From assembly GCA_029856295.1 (NCBI GenBank), contig JAHQWS010000161.1:1-5782 (forward strand): DNA of 5,782 bases. Direction: 5' to 3'. This DNA is from Promethearchaeia archaeon. Lineage in GTDB: Archaea > Asgardarchaeota > Lokiarchaeia > Sigyniarchaeales > SOKP01. This document shows, piece after piece, positions 5,654 through 5,782 of this stretch. The position numbers and the translations under genes are program-made. Position 1 is the stretch's first letter; each line of letters starts with the position of its first letter. The notes beneath the pieces were generated by a model. It was not told the origin of the DNA. It was given only the letters and a program-made list of their open reading frames with translations, and searched no databases.

Positions 5654-5782
5654 TTACGCTCCTCCCGCGATGTGTGGTAAAACCACGATTTTTGAGTCTG
5701 GAGTTATTTTTGTGTCTAGATCTGCCTTTTTACCATTTACTAGTATCCCAAAATATTTTTCCTCTAAGTCTAATTCTTTTAT
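5654..5782 (-). CDS. MoaD/ThiS-family sulfur carrier protein, C-terminal part (5' end outside the window)
   Basis: Reading the minus strand from the right edge, an open frame of 42 codons ends at TAA (5656-5654). It encodes a beta-grasp C-terminus: a GILVNGKKADLDTKI strand-turn region, then the signature TPDSKIVVLPHIAGGA. The D-x-(I/V)-x-(I/V/L)-x-P...GG ending is typical of MoaD and ThiS, whose terminal Gly-Gly is adenylated by an E1-like enzyme and converted to a thiocarboxylate. MoaD donates the dithiolene sulfurs of molybdopterin and tungstopterin, so its place near an AOR gene makes a cofactor role the best guess; a thiamine or tRNA-thiolation carrier is also possible. Oddly, one alanine follows the Gly-Gly. 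About half of the usual 75-95 residues are visible, so the N-terminus and start cannot be judged. The gene converges with the orphan gene, with two bases between the stops. Confidence 0.82.
   Translation of the reverse strand: MKELDLEEKYFGILVNGKKADLDTKITPDSKIVVLPHIAGGA

Noticed and set aside
5674..5693. GTGGT-AAA-ACCAC hairpin followed by five T, placed like a hairpin terminator for the 177-residue gene
   Set aside because: It lies inside the coding sequence of the convergent sulfur carrier, where it encodes part of the conserved VVLPH segment. Archaea rarely use hairpin terminators, and the stem is only five base pairs.
1..5782. CRISPR arrays, tRNA or rRNA genes, insertion sequences and phage-defence genes
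   Set aside because: Reading both strands, I found no regularly spaced repeats, no cloverleaf-like segment, no transposase motif and no defence-type domains.

Overview
The window is AT-rich DNA and most likely comes from an archaeon. There is a TATA-type promoter element ahead of one gene, T-tract termination, few strong ribosome-binding sites, AGA-rich arginine codon use, and a tungsten-type aldehyde:ferredoxin oxidoreductase. An Asgard/Lokiarchaeia-like or other anaerobic archaeal lineage is plausible, but that is inference and the sequence alone cannot settle it.

Layout. From the left edge, on the + strand, comes the 3' end of a coiled-coil protein gene. Nine bases later follows a complete tRNase Z gene with all expected metal ligands. 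A 122-base gap carries a good TATA box and leads into a two-gene operon: an iron-type alcohol dehydrogenase, then, 18 bases later and behind a strong Shine-Dalgarno sequence, a full-length AOR-family tungstoenzyme. A T-rich tract ends this unit. The next 520 bases (4598-5117) contain no intact gene. They hold a minus-strand fragment encoding a 2[4Fe-4S] ferredoxin-like C-terminal domain with no usable start codon, which I read as a gene remnant, followed by an A/T-rich spacer. Then comes an unrecognised cysteine-containing 177-residue protein (+ strand). Convergent with it, two bases away, is the C-terminal part of a MoaD/ThiS-type sulfur carrier (minus strand), which runs off the right edge.

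How the genes may work together. The alcohol dehydrogenase and AOR would interconvert alcohol, aldehyde and carboxylic acid, linking NAD(P)(H) with ferredoxin. AOR needs a tungsten-bispterin cofactor, whose dithiolene sulfurs come from a MoaD-like carrier, so the MoaD-type gene at the right edge fits this theme. The ferredoxin-domain remnant may be the relic of a redox partner or of an unrelated Fe-S protein. The tRNase Z and coiled-coil genes look like ordinary housekeeping neighbours.

I see no clearly new multi-gene system. The points most worth following are the broken ferredoxin-type gene, the extra alanine after the Gly-Gly of the sulfur carrier, the replaced histidine in the alcohol dehydrogenase, the changed residues beside the fourth cluster cysteine of AOR, and the orphan cysteine-rich protein.
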